Notes under the pieces: model-generated
The model's database searches: none
What the model was told of the DNA's origin: nothing
What the model saw: the letters and a program-made list of their open reading frames with translations, nothing else
Source: Atriophallophorus winterbourni
Taxonomy: Eukaryota > Platyhelminthes > Trematoda > Plagiorchiida > Microphallidae
NCBI GenBank assembly: GCA_013407085.1
Contig: JACCGJ010005103.1
Span: 24,672 to 88,671, forward strand
Length of the DNA: 64,000 nt
Direction: 5' to 3'
Program-made: the position numbers and the translations under genes
Shown here: positions 34,320 through 45,211 of the stretch, one piece after another
How the letters are laid out: each line of letters starts with the position of its first letter
How positions within the stretch are numbered: position 1 is the first letter of the stretch

Positions 34320-35440
34320 TGAGTGAAGTATTGATTAATACGAATATGGTAGCGCAACACTCACGTAAATTAAACGTAAAGGAATATCCAGGACCAGACG
34401 AGATAACTCCAAAGCTGCTCAAAATCTGTCATGTGCAGCTATTTGAACCTTTATCCTGCATGTTTAATAATATGCTCCAAAAAGGCATAGGACCAAATGT
34501 CTGGAAACTGAGACCTCTTCAATTATTGGTGTACATCAACGATATAGAAGAGAATGTTGAATTTTATTTGATACTGTTTGTCGGTAATATTAAATTATGG
34601 AAACGTGTCACGTCTGTTAATGACTGTATGGCATTACAACGGGATCTGTACACATTATTTCGTTGGTCGTATTCAAATGAGTTACCATTTAACCCTGCCA
34701 TATGTAAAATATTGCAGGTTGGATAATCTCTGCACCACAAGTATCAGCTTGACAAGCAAGATCTCGTCTGTACAACCCCAGAAATAGAGCTCGGTGTCTG
34801 GGTGTCGTTTAACCTTAGGCCTGCATGTGTACAATAAAGCTTGCAGAATCTTGAGACTTCTGTAAAAGATATTCAGCATTTTCACGCCAGAAACTTTACC
34901 CCTGTAAATTGAAACCTGTGTAAGTCCTGTGATTGAATGGATGAGGAAGTATATCGAACTACTTGACAGGGTCAATCATCATGCGACAAATTCCGTCTCT
35001 CGTTACAGAAATTTGCCTTTCGAAGAGCGAATGTTGAAACTGAATCTACGCGATTTTACCCAACGAGGGATACGGAATGACCGCCTGTTGGCATTGAAAA
35101 TCTTGTATACTGAAAACCATCGCCTTAAGCACTTGCTAAAGCCCAATGCCTCTACTCCAACATCGAAACACTGAAAGGCTTTAAGCATTCCGCATTCTCG
35201 GTTGGATATTTGTCGTGATATTATCTCGGTAAGAATTTTTTTCACGTTGAATATTTTGACTAAAGAAATCACACGCTCCGCAACTGTTGCGGTTTGAGCT
35301 TCTAAACTCGATGAGTATATGACAAACCATTCCGAATGTGACAGTCCCTAAGAGATTGTATAAACTGACTACATGTAACTCGTCATTCTATGGTTATAGT
35401 TAGGCTAATTGCTTTTTGTACCATAAAACTTTCTGAGTTC
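34320..35440 (+). mobile_element. CR1-like LINE, internally deleted
   Basis: The ORF at 34319-34726 has the RT start (YPGPDEITPKLLKICHVQLF), then jumps from KLR directly to LQLLVYINDIE, losing the middle of RT. The piece at 34929-35174 matches the CR1 C-terminus (LPFEERMLKLNLRDF). The tail is TTCTGAG repeats, different from the TTGAATC tail of the intact element. Confidence 0.75.
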
Positions 35441-35720
35441 TGAGTTCTGATGACTGCAAACAGAACGATTTTAATGGGTCGTGTGCATCATTTTCGTGCA
35501 TACCATTGTCAGTTAATTCGGAAGCTGTTTTTTCATGAAACTTTGTTAATCTATACATGCAAAAACATCACAAGTGATTTTTCTTTTTCGAGGGTTCATG
35601 TTTTGAGCTGATTCTTCAACGGTAGCGTGCACCGATGAAAATCAACTTCGTTAGTATCGATAGTTCACTTATAACCACAATAACAAAAATATCCAGTTTC
35701 TTGACGTACCGGATTATAGA
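35440..35720 (-). repeat. Promoter-like repeat with hammerhead relic
   Basis: The reverse complement matches 23830-24040, and its ataagtgaactatcg block matches 2306-2336 upstream of the MEG TATA box. A CTGATGA core lies at 35447-35453 (plus strand), followed by a stem II-like ctgcaaacag, but the GAAAC block is lost. Confidence 0.55.
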
Positions 35721-36480
35721 ATCAAGAATCAAGATTTTATGGTGAAAGAAGCAATCGCTTTACATGTACCATTTGGCGGCATCAATAGAAAATACAGTGG
35801 AGGCAATCAAAATACTATCGAGTCGTTTGGTTTGAGTGAATTCATATGGGTCAATATACTGGGCCGATTATTAGTTGCTCCTTGATGTAAACATTGAGCT
35901 ACGATTTGAAATTAATGATCGTAGGAGATTTCAGAATAACCTGTGATATCAAATTCCACGAAAAGCAAATACACACCGAGACGAACTGATGTCTACAATC
36001 GAGTCTTGATTGCAGTATAACGAGGCAACTTGAATAACTGTGTGAATTCTTGTGGGATCCAACTTTTATCGAATCGCGCAGAGGGTGATTTTTCATCCGC
36101 ATTATTTTAAATGTTAGAATCATGTCGTTCCTAAGTCTCCTTTGTGTATAATCGGTCAATCTCAGCATGGTTATTCGCACTTTGTATGGGATGCGCTGCG
36201 ATCAACTAGCTTCGTAGCCCGGTGGTAAAATTTAACCAGGTATTCAATGTCTATGCCCAACCAGGGTACCAAGCTGGGATTATGTATTTTGTCGTCGGAT
36301 GGATGTAAGTATTTAAAATGCGGGGGAGCGTTGTTGGAAAGAAACGCCCAAATAATCGCCTCAGCATTCTCAAGATACCGCTTTCCCTGTTTAATACTTT
36401 CTGGCAATGAATATTCGGTTCCGTGTTATTAGTAATCTGGATAACTAGGTCCTTTTCAGCGCTGGTCCAAGCCAAGTTTT
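35715..36480 (-). mobile_element. CR1 LINE fragment, decayed
   Basis: Minus-strand pieces include IMRMKNHPLRDSIKV, RVLNTYIHP-type and NIHCQKVLNRESGILRMLR segments of the CR1 C-terminus. The 3' tail is tcaagaatcaag (complement). Further RT remnants continue at 36600-36730 (PILFLLYINDIEQ). Confidence 0.75.
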
Positions 36481-36800
36481 AATGACCAGTATCAATGTTC
36501 ATATTGTCGGTCAAATTGTAATAATACATTTAAGTATGTTGAAACTCATCGGATGTAGTTAAGACCTATGATAGGGTGCATCTAAATCTCTTTGCAGCAT
36601 CAAACTATCTTCAATCGATCAGATTAACTTCCAAATTTTTATGGCATCAGCAAAATGAACAATCTTACCTTGTACTACTTGTTCAATATCATTTATGTAT
36701 AACAAGAAAAGTATAGGACGCCGCTGATGATGTTGATGATTTTGATAGCACGCCGTAAATGCGGACTCGCACATACCGATCTGTCCACGATAATAAGTTC

Positions 36801-37813
36801 CCGGTTGTAGAAAAGTCAAGATCAGAGCGACAGATGTGTATTCACTACACGTCAACAAACATATAAATCATCATGGGAATTACAATACGGAGATAGACAC
36901 ACTGACAGCTACTGCATTCTGATTGGAGAATGAGTATTCATGCTGACAGCCACTCCACATCCTTCCGTTTTTCAAATGAACTTACGTACTGTGCGGTTGC
37001 GCAAATTTATTTCGTTTGGAGGCTCTGGATATCTTTCATGTTTGATCGGCCCATCGGCATCTTGGACGCGACAATTGAATTTATATCGTTCAAATGTATC
37101 GTTCAATTGACCGCGGCAATATTCTTCGAGCTTCGCGAAGATTGTTTCCAAGACATCTGCATTTTCGTTCTCATCAAAGGTGCAACACTGTATGAACTTC
37201 GTCGCCTGTTCACCAAGCGCATTCCTCAGCGTCACCATTTGATACGTTTTATCGGTATTCGTCAGATTCGCCAACGTCCGAAAGTGGCTTAACTGTTGCT
37301 TCCACAGTTTCCATCTCTGGTTCGCTTGACCGAGGCAATGTTCTTCGAGCTTCGCGAAGATTGTTTCCCAGTCGTCTGCGTCTTCGTTCTCATCAAAGGT
37401 GAAACACTGTATGAATTTCGTCGCCTGTTCACCAAGCGCATTCCGCAGCGTCACCATTTGATACGCTTTATCGGTATACGTCAGATTCGCCAACGTCCGA
37501 ATGTCGCTAAACTGTTCCTTCCACAGTTTCCATCTCTCTGCCAATCCTTCATCACATTCCATTGCGAGTGTTGCCGGTGGTCGAACATTAAAGCCGCTAA
37601 AACGGGCGTTGTCAGTTCTATCCGACGTTTTCTCGTCGATCACCCTCGTCACCATGTAGAAAAGTCAAGATCAGAGCGACAGATGTGTATTCACTACACG
37701 TCAACAAACATATGAATCATCATGGGAATTACAATACGGAGATAGACACACTGACAGCTACTGCATTCTGATTGGAGAATGAGTATTCATGCTGACAGCC
37801 ACTCCACACCGGT
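36801..37813 (-). mobile_element. Young non-autonomous LTR retrotransposon (~1 kb)
   Basis: LTRs of 154 bp lie at 36806-36959 and 37655-37808; I see one difference between them (catataaatc versus catatgaatc). They begin TGTAGAAA and end CTCCACA. Both sides are flanked by the 5-bp duplication CCGGT (36801-36805 and 37809-37813). On the minus strand a primer-binding sequence (TGGTGACGAGGGTG) directly follows the 5' LTR, and a purine-rich tract (AAACGGAAGGA) precedes the 3' LTR. The 695-bp interior codes only for gag-like protein. Confidence 0.92.
36972..37655 (-). CDS. Gag-like protein with a 73-residue internal tandem duplication
   Basis: This open frame of 227 codons fills the interior of the young LTR element. 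It contains RWKLWKEQFSDIRTLANLT, then YQMVTLRNALGEQATKFIQ and DDWETIFAKLEEHCLGQ. The same block repeats after 219 bp as RWKLWKQQLSHFRTLANLT and following, in the same frame. The block is typical of gag of invertebrate LTR elements. There is no zinc knuckle, protease or polymerase. The frame is intact, so the protein could be made. The ATG lies at the LTR edge; the true start may be internal. Confidence 0.8.
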   Translation of the reverse strand: MVTRVIDEKTSDRTDNARFSGFNVRPPATLAMECDEGLAERWKLWKEQFSDIRTLANLTYTDKAYQMVTLRNALGEQATKFIQCFTFDENEDADDWETIFAKLEEHCLGQANQRWKLWKQQLSHFRTLANLTNTDKTYQMVTLRNALGEQATKFIQCCTFDENENADVLETIFAKLEEYCRGQLNDTFERYKFNCRVQDADGPIKHERYPEPPNEINLRNRTVRKFI

Positions 37814-38049
37814 TATCCCATATTGCACTATCTTTTGCAGAAGCAGGCTGTGGTTGACGTTAACGAATGCCTTTGATACGTCATTATAGCAGGCATGAAC
37901 GGAGTATCCAAAGTGAAGTTATGTTGTTCACTCGTTAAGAGTTATGAGTAAATTTGAGAGACAAGATCAGTTTCGGTGTAACACATGTTACACTGCTGAG
38001 AAACGTCCTTCAGTTTCAAGGTGACCCACGATACACACATTTAGGATGC

Positions 38050-40700
38050 GCTTTATAATCTTTGAGATGTATAGAGCAGCGTAACAGGCTTGTAATTTGT
38101 TACGTCGGAACGACAGCCACCTTTGTAAATTGGTGTTATCACACTAGCTTTCCATGCTGAAGGAACGCAACCTTCTCGAAGACTCCGGATGAAATCCTCT
38201 ACTACACTGTATGAAAACTCTCTATAACATGCACGGAGAATAACTGTGTTAATGTTGTCCCCACCCGAATTCGTTTTCTTTGGATTTAGTTGAAGTAGGT
38301 GTCGTTGAACAACGACTTGGTCAATTATTGGTATAGTAAGAGGTTCTAATGAGCTTGATAATCCAAGATGCAATGTTTGCTGTTTCGGGCACAAAATTTT
38401 GGAATAAAACCTCGCAGGAACATCGGCTGTCTCTTGAACTCTATTAGTCATTTTTTGTTGGAAAAACACCTGGTTTTTCTTTTTTCTTCATTGATTCACA
38501 ATTTTGTACATTATTTTTGTATTATATTCCATTCTTTCCATCATGCGTTGCTGATACGTTTTGTCTTGTCGAACGTGCGTGGTCACTTTGTTCCGTATTC
38601 GGCAAAATTAAAACCAATTTGCAGCATTTGCATTATCATAATAGATGATCCAAGCTCGCCTTTTCTGTGAAATCCGTTTTCAAGTTCTACTACGATCAGT
38701 GTTTCGAAAAGTGCGGACATCTTTGTTTGGAATAAATCAAGAGTGTGATTGGATTTGCATATGAAGGTAGTTCAACAATGAGTTTTAATGTGTATTTGAG
38801 TAACTGAAATCAAATTGGATCTCATTTAGTTAACAGAGTGCTGTTATGAGTCTCCAAGGGTCGACTTTACGGATGACCTTCATCTCGTCCCTGTGTCTCA
38901 AAGCACTACAGACATAATGGAACACGTTCACGACATGGTCACTCCGCCCAAATGAAGTTTCGTTGGCGATTGTTTCGATAGCCGATGCGTTCGAAAAGAA
39001 ATGATCCATGATTCAGTCAGAGCAATATGTTCGAGGGAATTGGTAACAGATATTAATCACTTTTGTCAACTTGTTGACTAATCATTGATCATTTGTATAA
39101 GGTGATAAGTCGTTCAACTGTGTGATGCGGGATCCCTCTGAATAGGCAGTGCCTCCGATGATAACACATGTGAGCTTTTTATGGCTTTGCCGACCCCTTG
39201 AATTAACAATTAGGTTTCGGTGTGTATTGCTCGGTCGGACTAGATTTGAACCGGACCTACGACGTTTATTTGTATGCATTTGATTCATTTGAATGGAAAC
39301 GCTGTAATCCGCTGTCTCCAGACGATGGAGTGTTTGACTTATGAGAGTGGGTTTGGGTGGGCTAAGTCTAACATCCTGGATCCGTAATCTCACGGCACCA
39401 AAGGTTTTGGCTATAATACAAAGCTACTCCTCCTCCTCTGGTTTCCCGGTCATGACGAATAAGTGACATTCCTGGTCATTCTAGTTCACTATTTGTTTGC
39501 TGAATCTGCAGCCACGTTTCCGTTACGGCGATGATGTCTGGTGAACATCTCAGAAAAACCGTACGCAGTTCACCGATTTTGTTTCCGAGACATTGTGCGT
39601 TGGTGTAGACGCATTTCATAGTTGTTTTTCTCAACAAGGATGGGGTGTGGGGAAGAAGGCTAGTGGAGTGCAGAATATCTGTTAGGCCCACACCTCCAGA
39701 GTCGGCAACTGAAGGTTTTTTGCTTGCAGGGAAGCTTGATCGTTTTGAGATTGTACCGTTGGAATACAGTGATCTATCGTATCGGCTGAATTTGTTTCTG
39801 ACACGTCAACAATTGATTGACTTGGTAGTGTTTCTACTGAACTTAGTGGTGCACCTATCTTTCCAATATGGTGTTTCGATGCACCTAGTCTAATTTCTCG
39901 CGGGATTATTCTGCGGCCATTTTCCCAACGAGTTTTGACCGTGTTCAACATATCATTACGCAAGAAGGTTATTTTAAGGGGCTTAAGACCGATGCCCTTA
40001 TAATTCGGAGATTTTGGGATGCGGAACGTGTCCGTCACAGCTACATCATGCAAACCAAGTATATCACTGATGAATCTCCATTGTATCTGATCGTGTTTGC
40101 GCTGCACCGCTTTATCAGTTGCTTCATTAGCTTCTGGAACTCCCAAAAGGATTCTTCGATCATCCCTCTGTTTCGTTTGGTCTTGTTGCTGGTCCTTTCC
40201 AGCCCTTTCCCACCAGGGCACATCAGCAAAGATCCTTGCAGTGGTCTCTGAACGCTCCTTACGCAGGAGAAAAGCGGATAGTAAGATGTTTTCAAGATCC
40301 CTTTCAGAGCGAACCGTGATTCTAAGCAATCTTGGCTGGTCCAGATTTGAAGAAGTAGGTTTACGATTTAGTCGTATCAATCATAGTGGTTCAACTGGCT
40401 CCAAATCCATGTTGTTGCACAACCCTTTCCATTCTTCTTTATCGTGCTTTAGCCTGTCCCCTAGTAAGGTGGCACTCGTTTACTTTACGTTGGTGCAAAT
40501 CACGCTTAGTCAATGGACTGAATGTACACTGTGTGTTTGGCGCATTCGCTGGTTGCTGGACGTTTCAACTACCTTAGATCGAATACCTATCATGTCCACT
40601 TTGGGATTATTTTGCACCATGACTTTTGGTTTTGAACCTGAGGGTTTTCGCTGAACCTTCCAGTCCGCAACGCGACAATCTCCTCAACTGTCGAGGGTCT
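38050..40700 (-). mobile_element. CR1 LINE, 5' portion (ORF1, EN, RT start), decayed
   Basis: ORF1 remnant at 40380-39682 has DQPRLLRITVRSERDLENIL, ADVPWWERAGK and FRIPKSPNYKG, matching ORF1 of the intact CR1. Endonuclease remnant at 39691-39476 has VYTNAQCLGNKIGELR and IIAVTETWLQ. RT start at 38469-38053 has VPSAWKASVITPIYKGG. The 3' half of RT is missing, the reverse of the usual 5' truncation. Confidence 0.8.
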
Positions 40701-40989
40701 TCGGAGACTCGGTCTAAGTACATCAGAACATTGTCATATCAATGGTCATATATTCCATTTGTATCAGGATAGCTTCGCCAAAAGGAACTTTTTATTGAAC
40801 CATTATCGTCCATTGTACATCATTTATACATGAATTTTTGTGAAATTTTTGATGCACAATTTGTCTAGTGCTTCCAACATTATCTTGAGCTGAATATCTA
40901 AATAAAGCTTTGTCCTTTTTCTGGTTAATGCAGACGGATTTACAATCGGCTTCTGTTGTTCCTACCCAACCTTAGCGCCTATAGGGGTT

Positions 40990-41400
40990 GGTGGAAACTT
41001 GATCCTCAATTTAGTTTCTTAATTGTTCTTGTGACCGTGCTCCAATGAAGATACTGTCAGGAGTGATTCAAGGTAATTCAGGAGTGATGTGCTATAAAAT
41101 AGGCCATGACCGATTGCTTCCAATTCAAGGTTTTTATTATGCATTGTAGTAAAAGCCGTAAGGAAACTGTCTCGCTGATGCGTCTCTACTCGTTCACGAA
41201 ACATGATTGAATCCATATTCCATTCGAAATGTAGGCACATCATCCCAGTTTGTTTGTGCTTAATCTCCGATAAAATATGTAGCTATTTAGGTCGCGCCCT
41301 TCCCCATCTTTTAGGATTTTCATCTCATCATTGTTTTAGGGCAGTTAAGTAATCGGTGTAATGCTGTCTCCGATGACGAACAGATTGTTTTCCAAATAAA
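40990..41400 (+). mobile_element. RTE-like LINE 3' untranslated fragment (lineage B)
   Basis: It matches 53870-54130 (e.g. gccgtaaggaaactgtc; actcgttcacgaaa; cccagtttgtttgtgc). No coding remains. The following 41400-41980 shows only a CR1-like TTCTGAG tail at 41728-41750. Confidence 0.6.
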
Positions 41401-42024
41401 CAATACGCATTGCTCATGTCTTTGTTCTGGTCTACATTCCTCTTAGAACGCAACTCAAACCAGATTATTTAAGACTTGCCTTCTGTTATGCACGTGCATA
41501 CTGCTTAAACTGAAGATAAGATTCTGTAACTTCTCAGGTGCATAGTGCTTAAAGTTGAATAAAATATTCTCGGTTCCATGCTATTTTATCGCCTAGAGGC
41601 AGGTAAATTGTTGTATAGTTATCGTTTGCGCGTGTGCTAGAATAAAATTAGGTTGCCCGGGCCAAGCTAGCTAGAGAGAGCTGAGACTCCACCTTGATCA
41701 CAAGCATCTCAATACCATACAATTTTCTGAGTTCTGAGTTCAGTGGCAAATCAATTTACGTTGGTAAATTGAGCAGCACAGAAACACTGCACTGCTGAAC
41801 GCCAAAGCATTTCTTTGATCCAACCTCATTCAAAAATTCGTGTTAGAGGATCAAAATGTGTAGTTTTATCAATACTTGTTCATGAATTATGATCACTCTC
41901 ACGAGAGATATTGCTGCATCAGAGCAACCGGAACCTGCTTCATAATCCGTGCGCTATTCGTGGATCACTTTCTATAATAACAGCTGACGTATTTTGGTGC
42001 TATGTCTCAGGCCGATCCACGAAT

Positions 42025-42960
42025 ACATCATCATCATCATCATCATCATGAAGCACAAGTCTGGAGCCAGACAAAGTGCCAAGCAATATGGAGCAGGAAA
42101 AGCAGATAAGCAAGCGCGTGAAAAAAGGAAAAGCAGGCAAGCGGAATATGCAAAAGCAAATGCGCAAAAAGCAGCTTGTTTTTGTAGTTTCACTGCATGC
42201 GATTTTGTGGGTTTTGTATCAAATAATACCGGATAAAAATTTATGACACACATAATAAAATACACCGGCTCCACTGACCTCGGTTTGCAGTCATATCGCG
42301 TAAGGTTTTCAGCCAATTATTAGATGGAGCTTTTGGACCCCACCCAGGCAAACGAATACGCCCAACTGAGCCTAGCGCTACGGTGAGTTTCTTCATCCCA
42401 ACGCGCCACGTCATGGACTGGCCACCCGATCTTCTCTCTCAGCTTCTGCCAGGCTTTGTGAATAAGGCGCGGTACGGTGAGTATGCATTCTTAAAACATG
42501 TCCCAACCATCGCAAGCGAGCAAGCATCAGCATTTCTCTCAGTCCGTGGCCACCTAGTCCTAACACCCGCTTGCAGACATCTATATTTGTAACACGATGC
42601 TGTCACCGAATGCGAGCAATTCTACGCAGGCAACGGGTATCAAAAACAGAAAGCCGACGGACATCTTCCGCTCGGATAGACCAGGTTTCGCAGCCATAAA
42701 GGAGTGTAGCACGCACCACTGCGTTGTACACTTGGCCTTTAGTATGGAGTGAAACATCGCGTCGACGCCACAGGTGGCGAAGGTTAGCAAACGCTGCACC
42801 CGCTTTTTGAACACGATGTGAGATCTCGTCCTCGACACAACCGCCAGCGGAGATACAACTGCCAAGGTAAACAAAGCTGTCGATCAATTCAAGATTGACA
42901 TCGCACACAGTTGGGTTTGGAATACAGACACACTGCAATACCGTGATGCGAAAATGTTGA
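42025..42960 (-). mobile_element. RTE-like LINE 3' end (lineage B) with (ATG)n tail
   Basis: The minus strand encodes the RT C-terminus (LELIDSFVYLGSCISAGG, VVRATLLYGCETWSIRAEDV, 43025-42603). The 3' end bears a hairpin (GTCTGG AG CCAGAC, 42060-42073, inside an outer GCAC/GTGC stem), followed by an ATG trinucleotide tail at 42025-42049. Copies of the same end occur at 51.7 and 55.93 kb. Confidence 0.85.
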
Positions 42961-43375
42961 TCGCAATTAAATCGTTGAGCTATGAAAAGCTTCGTGTGAG
43001 ACTTGACTTGTTCCCGCTCGAGCATCGCCGAATCAGATATGATATGCAGATTATAAGAAGGATCTTGCTCGGACAGTATAACGACCAGCTCACAACGAAT
43101 GCCAAAACCAGAGGTTGGAAGCGAAAAACTCAGCGACTTGCTGCAAAGTGCACTTTATCCACAAGAATAGTTAACAGCTGGAATGCCCTTCTGGGAGCAG
43201 CCTATGCTGAAACCATGGAAAGGCTGTCCAAAAATGCATTTAACAATTGCTTGCCAGCTGTTTTGAAATGCGAACTACCCGTGGAGGCAGCCGCATTCAA
43301 GGTAATTGAAAGTAAAGTATGTAGTAAGATCAGTCACAAAAACCGTTCCGGGGAATCGCGATGATGTGAGTGAAG
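42950..43375 (+). mobile_element. Non-LTR retrotransposon C-terminal fragment
   Basis: The ORF 42954-43364 contains LRVRLDLFPLEHRRIRYDM and STRIVNSWNALLGAAYAE, the usual ending of LINE ORF2 proteins. It differs from the CR1 and RTE copies here, so it is probably a further lineage. It directly abuts the antisense RTE copy. Confidence 0.6.
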
Positions 43376-43915
43376 AGAATAGTATGCAGCTTACATGGGG
43401 CAACCATCCCCTGTAACCTGTCGTTAACGGACGGACGCATAATTTTGTGCTCTGATACTTTTGAACATTACTCGTCACTCGTTGATCCTATTCGGATTAT
43501 TCTTACACCATTCGATTTCGCTTGAAGAGATCTATTGGACTTAATCAGCTTCAGTGTCCAGTGATCAATATTTCGGAAGTCACTATTTTCCACATCACCG
43601 TGGAAATTGTGTGCGCGAGCAAAATTTGTTGTCGCTGTTTTGACTTGGTCGGGACCAATATCGTTCGGAAGATCTTCTTCAACTGAATTCAACAAGCCGT
43701 GCATCATTTGTGCAAGATCAAATCTACGATCACCACGACTGTTTTAATTGGTAATTTGCATCCAATACATTGCGATACGTTCCCACGCGAACCTCGCAAA
43801 TTTCATCTCTCAACCGTGAACCGATCGATACGCGCCTAGGTGTTTTAGTGGAAGCTATCAACACCCCCATTCAACGATCAGACGACCTTGGCCAGACAAC
43901 CTCAACAGCTATCGA

Positions 43916-45211
43916 ATGTCTAGACCTACGAAAACTACGTGTCAAATTTGCAGAAAGGGGGTAAGTGTGAAATCGAAAGTAGTCATGTGTTATATGTGCT
44001 CTACTAAGATACACACTAATTGCGATAAACTTTTGACTAACGAGGCAGTAGTCGTTATTAATAATCCTGAAATTCCTAGTGTCTGTTATGTATGCAGCGT
44101 CTGTAGAACAAAGTCGTTAAACGGCACCGGGACCAATGCATCACAATCAGGAGACCTGGAAAATCGCGTCAAATACTTAGAGAACATTTCCCAAAAATTT
44201 GAGGAAACATTGAAGTCGATAGTAAATGCCCACAATAACTCATTAAAAAGTGAAATCAACCCGAACCCAACGCTACATCCCGTAACTCCACAAGTTACTC
44301 CGTTACTTAAGGAGAATTCGCGGGAAGCTAAACAGCTGAGTAATGCTAACGCAAGCTGCGACTCAGATGTTAATCAGATTAGAAAGTCGAAGGGGCGTGT
44401 ACTGACTGTCCACCAGCAGAATTCCTCTACTTCAAAAACTAATGATGAAATGAAAAGAACTTTGATGAATCTCAGTGTAATTTGCACCAATGTGCCGGAG
44501 ACATCAGGGACACTTTTCTCGAGTAGAAGAACTCACGACATTGAACAATGGTACCAGCTGTGTTCAATGATGGATATGAGCTCGATACTGCCCGATTCAA
44601 TAACCCGCCTAAGTCGGCACCCCAATTCTCCTCATCTCGATGAACCACGTTTACTGAGAATAACTTTCAAAAGCCAAAAAGAGATGGAAGACGTTCTGTT
44701 AAACTCTTATTTGCTACGTACATTCTCACAGACTAAATGTCGCATACATGCAGATATTCCGTGGTGGGAGAGGAAAGGTAATTTGAACAATGGGAAAAAA
44801 TGTGACCAACGCAGTATTGTTCTTCTTGGTGTTCCCGAACACACTGACACTGCTTCAGGAAGTGAAATACAGCACCACGATTACAAACAGTGGCTCTATG
44901 TTGCCAACAGCATCGGGGCTCACGAGTCAGTTGTGGTGGACACTTTTAGAATACCTCGTTCACCAAACTATAAAGGTGACGGGCCAAAACCTCTGAAAGT
45001 AACACTTTTAACGAAAGGTATGATGGAATCAGTTAGGGCTAACTGGAAAGCAAACTATAGGAATCTCCCGAAGGATGTCAGAATGAGTGATCACAGACTT
45101 TCTACGCCTTCTAATGAACCACGCCTTCCACAATCAGACGAGACTCCGATTAGAAACACTGTGGCAATCCCAAAAAACGACCGATGTCCGACTCTCGAAG
45201 GGTCGGACTAA
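43916..45211 (+). CDS. CR1 ORF1 protein with PHD-like zinc finger
   Basis: A 431-residue protein starting MSRPTKTTCQIC. Residues 9-63 form a PHD/zf-like pattern (C9, C12, C25, C28, H33, C36, C57, C60), known in CR1/L2-type ORF1 proteins for nucleic-acid or chromatin binding. A short helical stretch follows (around 76-105) and then a conserved C-terminal domain (PRLLRITFKSQKEMEDVLL; IPWWERKGN; FRIPRSPNYKGDGPKPL). It shares this domain with the decayed copy at 39.7-40.4 kb. It probably binds LINE RNA as a chaperone. ORF2 begins in another frame before its stop. Confidence 0.88.
   Translation: MSRPTKTTCQICRKGVSVKSKVVMCYMCSTKIHTNCDKLLTNEAVVVINNPEIPSVCYVCSVCRTKSLNGTGTNASQSGDLENRVKYLENISQKFEETLKSIVNAHNNSLKSEINPNPTLHPVTPQVTPLLKENSREAKQLSNANASCDSDVNQIRKSKGRVLTVHQQNSSTSKTNDEMKRTLMNLSVICTNVPETSGTLFSSRRTHDIEQWYQLCSMMDMSSILPDSITRLSRHPNSPHLDEPRLLRITFKSQKEMEDVLLNSYLLRTFSQTKCRIHADIPWWERKGNLNNGKKCDQRSIVLLGVPEHTDTASGSEIQHHDYKQWLYVANSIGAHESVVVDTFRIPRSPNYKGDGPKPLKVTLLTKGMMESVRANWKANYRNLPKDVRMSDHRLSTPSNEPRLPQSDETPIRNTVAIPKNDRCPTLEGSD

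Noticed and set aside
37296..37715. 139-codon plus-strand ORF
   Set aside because: It is the antisense shadow of the gag ORF of the young LTR element, and repeats because the gag core is duplicated.
40097..40654. 185-codon plus-strand ORF
   Set aside because: Antisense shadow of the decayed CR1 ORF1 at 39682-40380.
42954..43364. Host gene candidate of 136 codons
   Set aside because: The motif content (YDMQIIRRILLG, VNSWNALL) is that of a LINE ORF2 C-terminus.
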